Shown here: positions 61,801 through 64,000 of the stretch, in pieces
How the letters are laid out: each line of letters begins with the position of its first letter
How positions within the stretch are numbered: the stretch's first letter is position 1
Assembly (NCBI RefSeq): GCF_032854445.1
Contig: NC_088295.1
Location: forward strand, 76,222,709 to 76,286,708
Direction: 5' to 3'
From: Liolophura sinensis
Taxonomy: Eukaryota; Mollusca; Polyplacophora; Chitonida; Chitonidae
Length of the DNA: 64,000 nucleotides
Made by a program: the position numbers and the translations under genes
The notes under the pieces: generated by a model
What the model saw: only the letters and a program-made list of their open reading frames with translations
Told to the model about the DNA's origin: nothing
The model's database searches: none

Positions 61801-64000
61801 TTTATTTGATTGGTGTTTTATGTCATACTCAAGAATATTTCACTTATACAATGGCTGCCAGCATTATGGTGGGAGGAAACCATGCAGAGCCTGGGGGAAA
61901 CCCACGACCATCCACAGGTTGCTGACAGACCTTCCCACGTACAGCTGGAGAGAAGCCAGCAAGAGCTAGACTTGAGCTCACAGCAAATGCATTGGTAGGG
62001 GCTTTTGTGTCATTGCGCCATGTTGGTGTGCTAACCACTTTGGCCACAGAGGCCCCCTGAAGTACAGAAGAGTTCAAGGACAGTTTACAGAGCAAGACAG
62101 GGTTACTCCCATCGTGCTGGCCTGGTTAGCTGGTACATCAAAAGTCCGATTTAGCTAGGAAGCAGATGGACATTTTTTTTGTCTCTATTAATGCTTATAT
62201 AACCTTTGATGGTTACTTAGTGGGCAAGAGCAGTGACTGAAAACGTATTGCTACTGCTTTATTGATCTTCCCCCTCATTCACAAGATGTAAAGTTGAGGC
62301 TGAGTTACGTTGTAGAGTGACATCGGGTTTGTACATGATCAGCATCTGAGAAACAGAAGGGAGTCAATGACTAACAATGGTCGGCAACCACAGCTTTTAC
62401 AATGATAATGTTTCTTTAAGGGATGTTGTTACAGGCTACTGAACAAAATTTTCCTCAGTTACTTTGCTTTCAGCACTCTCCAACTTTAATGTCCGGGTTT
62501 TGCACATTGTGCATTTCAAAAGAAGTCTTCTTGGAAAACTACACTAAAGTGTGCAAAAATGTGGATATTTACGAATATTTCTGCCTGATAAGGCATCATG
62601 GGTTACACATTAGAGATCATACCAGGTTGATTACAGTGACAGAGATAGACGTTATCAGCCAAAAAGTTTTGATTTATTTATTTGATGGCGTTTTACGCCG
62701 TACTCAGGAATATTTCATCTCTATGTGGGCGACCAGCATAAAGTGGGTGGGAAAGCTGGGAAACCCATGACCATTAGCAGGTTGCTGGCCTTTCCATGTA
62801 TGAGCAGAGAAGAAGCCAACATGAGCTGGACTTGAACTCACAGCAACTGCATTGAGAGGCTCCTGTATCAATGCGCAGCATTGACACGCTAACCACCTTT
62901 CCCTAGATATCATCCAGAGATAAATATCCTCCCATATTTTAGCAAGCTCAACAAACTGGCCAACAACTGGTTCCCAAACTGGCCAATGTCTGATGTCTGT
63001 CGTAGTGTGGATACAGTAGTTATACCCAGTTCCCAGGCCTTGCGAATGCAAACGGTGTGGCCCAGGAACCCACATGGTGTCTATGATGGGCAGCCATATT
63101 TGTGAAGTTCAAGCAAGCGGAGAAGTTGAACTTACTGAAATATGGATGAATATTTACCATCATTTAGATGATGGACAGCTCAGGATTTTATCTGTCTGGC
63201 AGTCTAGGCCCTAAGCATTGTAAAGGGAGTGACTGAGCAGGCTGGGAAGGTTAGAAATCTGACTGTTTTCTGAAATTTCACAATACTTCCTTCAGGGGTG
63301 AATGGGAGCAATCCATGACTATTGGAGTGCCAGTACAAACATAAAGAAGCCAAGTATTCTCATCCAGGGCTAGTGTCACTCATTAAAATGTCTAAGCAAA
63401 TGAATGTCAGAAATATAAAGTATGGAGGCACTGCATTTAATGTGTTGAATTAGTGACAAGCAAAGCAGTGGAACATGGTGTAGTGGTAAGATTTGGACAA
63501 TGTAGGGTGGGGGGCTCTCGGGAACTAACAATTTTATGGTACTTGCCAGATTGAATATACATCTCCCCCAACTGCGTCATTAGCAGCTATCATAGCGCCA
63601 AGCCCTTTAGCTGCGTTAGAGCCCCCACCCTCTCTCGTCCACACCTCTAACGCGCTTCTATTTACAAACAAAGCATTGTCTTTCCTTGAAAACTGGTTTT
63701 TCCAACGAACAACTAAATAAACTGGTCAACGAAAAACAGAAGCAGCACCAAAACAACAACCTGGGTCTTTCCTGTTCATTAACAAATGAGAGCGAGACCA
63801 TATGGACTACGTTGTTGTTGTTTGTTGTTGGGAAAGTTGAATCCTTGAACACACTGGAGTATAACATTTTGTTTCCCATTCAACAAATCTCGAAACCAAA
63901 TCATACCTGTGCTACTGCTGTGGATGTTCCAGTCGTTGAAGAAGACTGTGTTTGTCTGTTTTGAGATTTGTCCTTATCTTTTTTCTTCTTCTGACTTTTC
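58876..64000 (-). CDS. CDV3: CDV3 homologue (carnitine deficiency-associated gene expressed in ventricle 3), 5' end off window
   Basis: Conserved, largely disordered animal protein whose biochemical role is not established. Exons visible are 63907-64000 (continuing off the edge), 60054-60133, 59528-59675 and 58876-59113 (stop TAA at 58876-58878). Exon 1 gives the Lys-rich KSQKKKKDKDKSQNRQ stretch. Exon 2 gives EDQEWKEFEEETEKDYTG and LRIQNLQI, the strongest family signature. Exon 3 is acidic (KEEEDEESDKRDSDDDG), then Pro-rich. Exon 4 has AAGKYVPPS and NLKSEEDFPTLGG, the other two CDV3 signatures, then a glycine-rich tail ending in RWGDSDQG. Exons 3 and 4 are each one base short: the frame breaks near 59576-59582 and at the G run 59056-59061. 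One extra base in each restores both family motifs and the splice phase. Confidence 0.88.
60506..60610 (-). mobile_element. Degenerate SINE fragment in CDV3 intron
   Basis: GATTTATTTCATTTGACTGA, CACACTCAAGAATATTTTAG and ATGATGGAATGGAGGAAAC match family block order. Confidence 0.55.
61787..62058 (-). mobile_element. Full-length tRNA-derived SINE with 12-bp target-site duplication
   Basis: Flanked by exact copies of GAAGTACAGAAG at 61775-61786 and 62059-62070. Read on the minus strand it starts with GGGGCCTCTGTGGCCAAAG and TGGTTAGC (A-box-like) followed by GAGCTCAAGTC (B-box-like), and ends in AAATAAAT repeats. The 272-bp body carries the stretch ATGGTGGGAGGAAACC (plus-strand reading) found in all copies in this window. 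The exact duplication points to a fairly recent insertion. Confidence 0.9.
62670..62905 (-). mobile_element. SINE copy, same family, nearly full length
   Basis: Starts with ATTTATTTATTTGATGGCGT, keeps the CCGTACTCAGGAATATTTCA block, and reaches the tRNA-like head (CACGCTAACCACC on the plus strand). A target-site duplication was not clear. Confidence 0.8.
63478..63660. repeat. Repeat related to the interior of the 13657-13898 element
   Basis: Shares GGAACTAACAATTTTATGGT ACTTGC, the ACATC...CCC...ACTGC block and the CACCCTCTCTCGTCCACACC block, in the same order as 13729-13860. The inverted ends are not seen here. Confidence 0.5.

Larger units (their letters stand above)
60134..63906 (-). other. 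CDV3 intron 1 of the visible part, SINE-rich
   Basis: A 3.8-kb intron between two CDV3 exons. It contains SINE copies at 60506-60610, 61787-62058 and 62670-62905, and a repeat at about 63478-63660 related to the inside of the element at 13657-13898. No other gene was recognised. Confidence 0.6.

Overview
The window is nuclear DNA from an invertebrate animal, most likely a mollusc or another lophotrochozoan. The signs are multi-exon GT-AG genes with short exons and introns of 0.1 to 5.6 kb, AT-rich intergenic DNA full of TACATGTA-type words, and many tRNA-derived SINE copies with (AAATA)n tails. The lineage call is an impression, not a measurement. Nothing prokaryotic, viral or CRISPR-like was found.

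Four protein-coding genes were rebuilt exon by exon, checking splice phase at each junction. Left to right: (1) TOPBP1, minus strand, 618-12938, with the N-terminal BRCT0-5 half in the window and the 3' part off the left edge. (2) SMARCE1 (BAF57), plus strand, coding 17702-32021, complete at 15 coding exons and 619 codons. (3) A mitochondrial pyruvate dehydrogenase kinase (PDK), minus strand, 35510-49169, with 12 coding exons per isoform and two alternative first exons. (4) CDV3, minus strand, 58876 to beyond 64000, with its 5' end off the right edge. TOPBP1 and SMARCE1 are head to head and probably share a promoter near 14.85-14.95 kb. SMARCE1 and PDK are tail to tail.

The genes do not form one pathway: DNA-damage checkpoint scaffold, SWI/SNF chromatin subunit, mitochondrial fuel switch, and a conserved protein of unclear biochemistry. 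From memory, TOPBP1 and CDV3 are also close neighbours on human chromosome 3, so the window may keep part of an old linkage.

The most interesting points are at transcript level. PDK has two interchangeable first exons, each giving a different N-terminus. TOPBP1 carries a 195-bp tandem duplication that made a hybrid exon whose inclusion would shift the frame, and a minisatellite that multiplies a splice donor in frame. SMARCE1 has a poly-alanine exon whose first bases are a ladder of in-frame acceptors. CDV3 has two exons that are each one base short. Between genes there are SINEs (two with clear target-site duplications), a TA-flanked MITE in the CDV3 3' region, two larger inverted-repeat elements, and a dispersed repeat of unknown class in three copies. 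The 49.3-57.8 kb stretch has no gene I can recognise.
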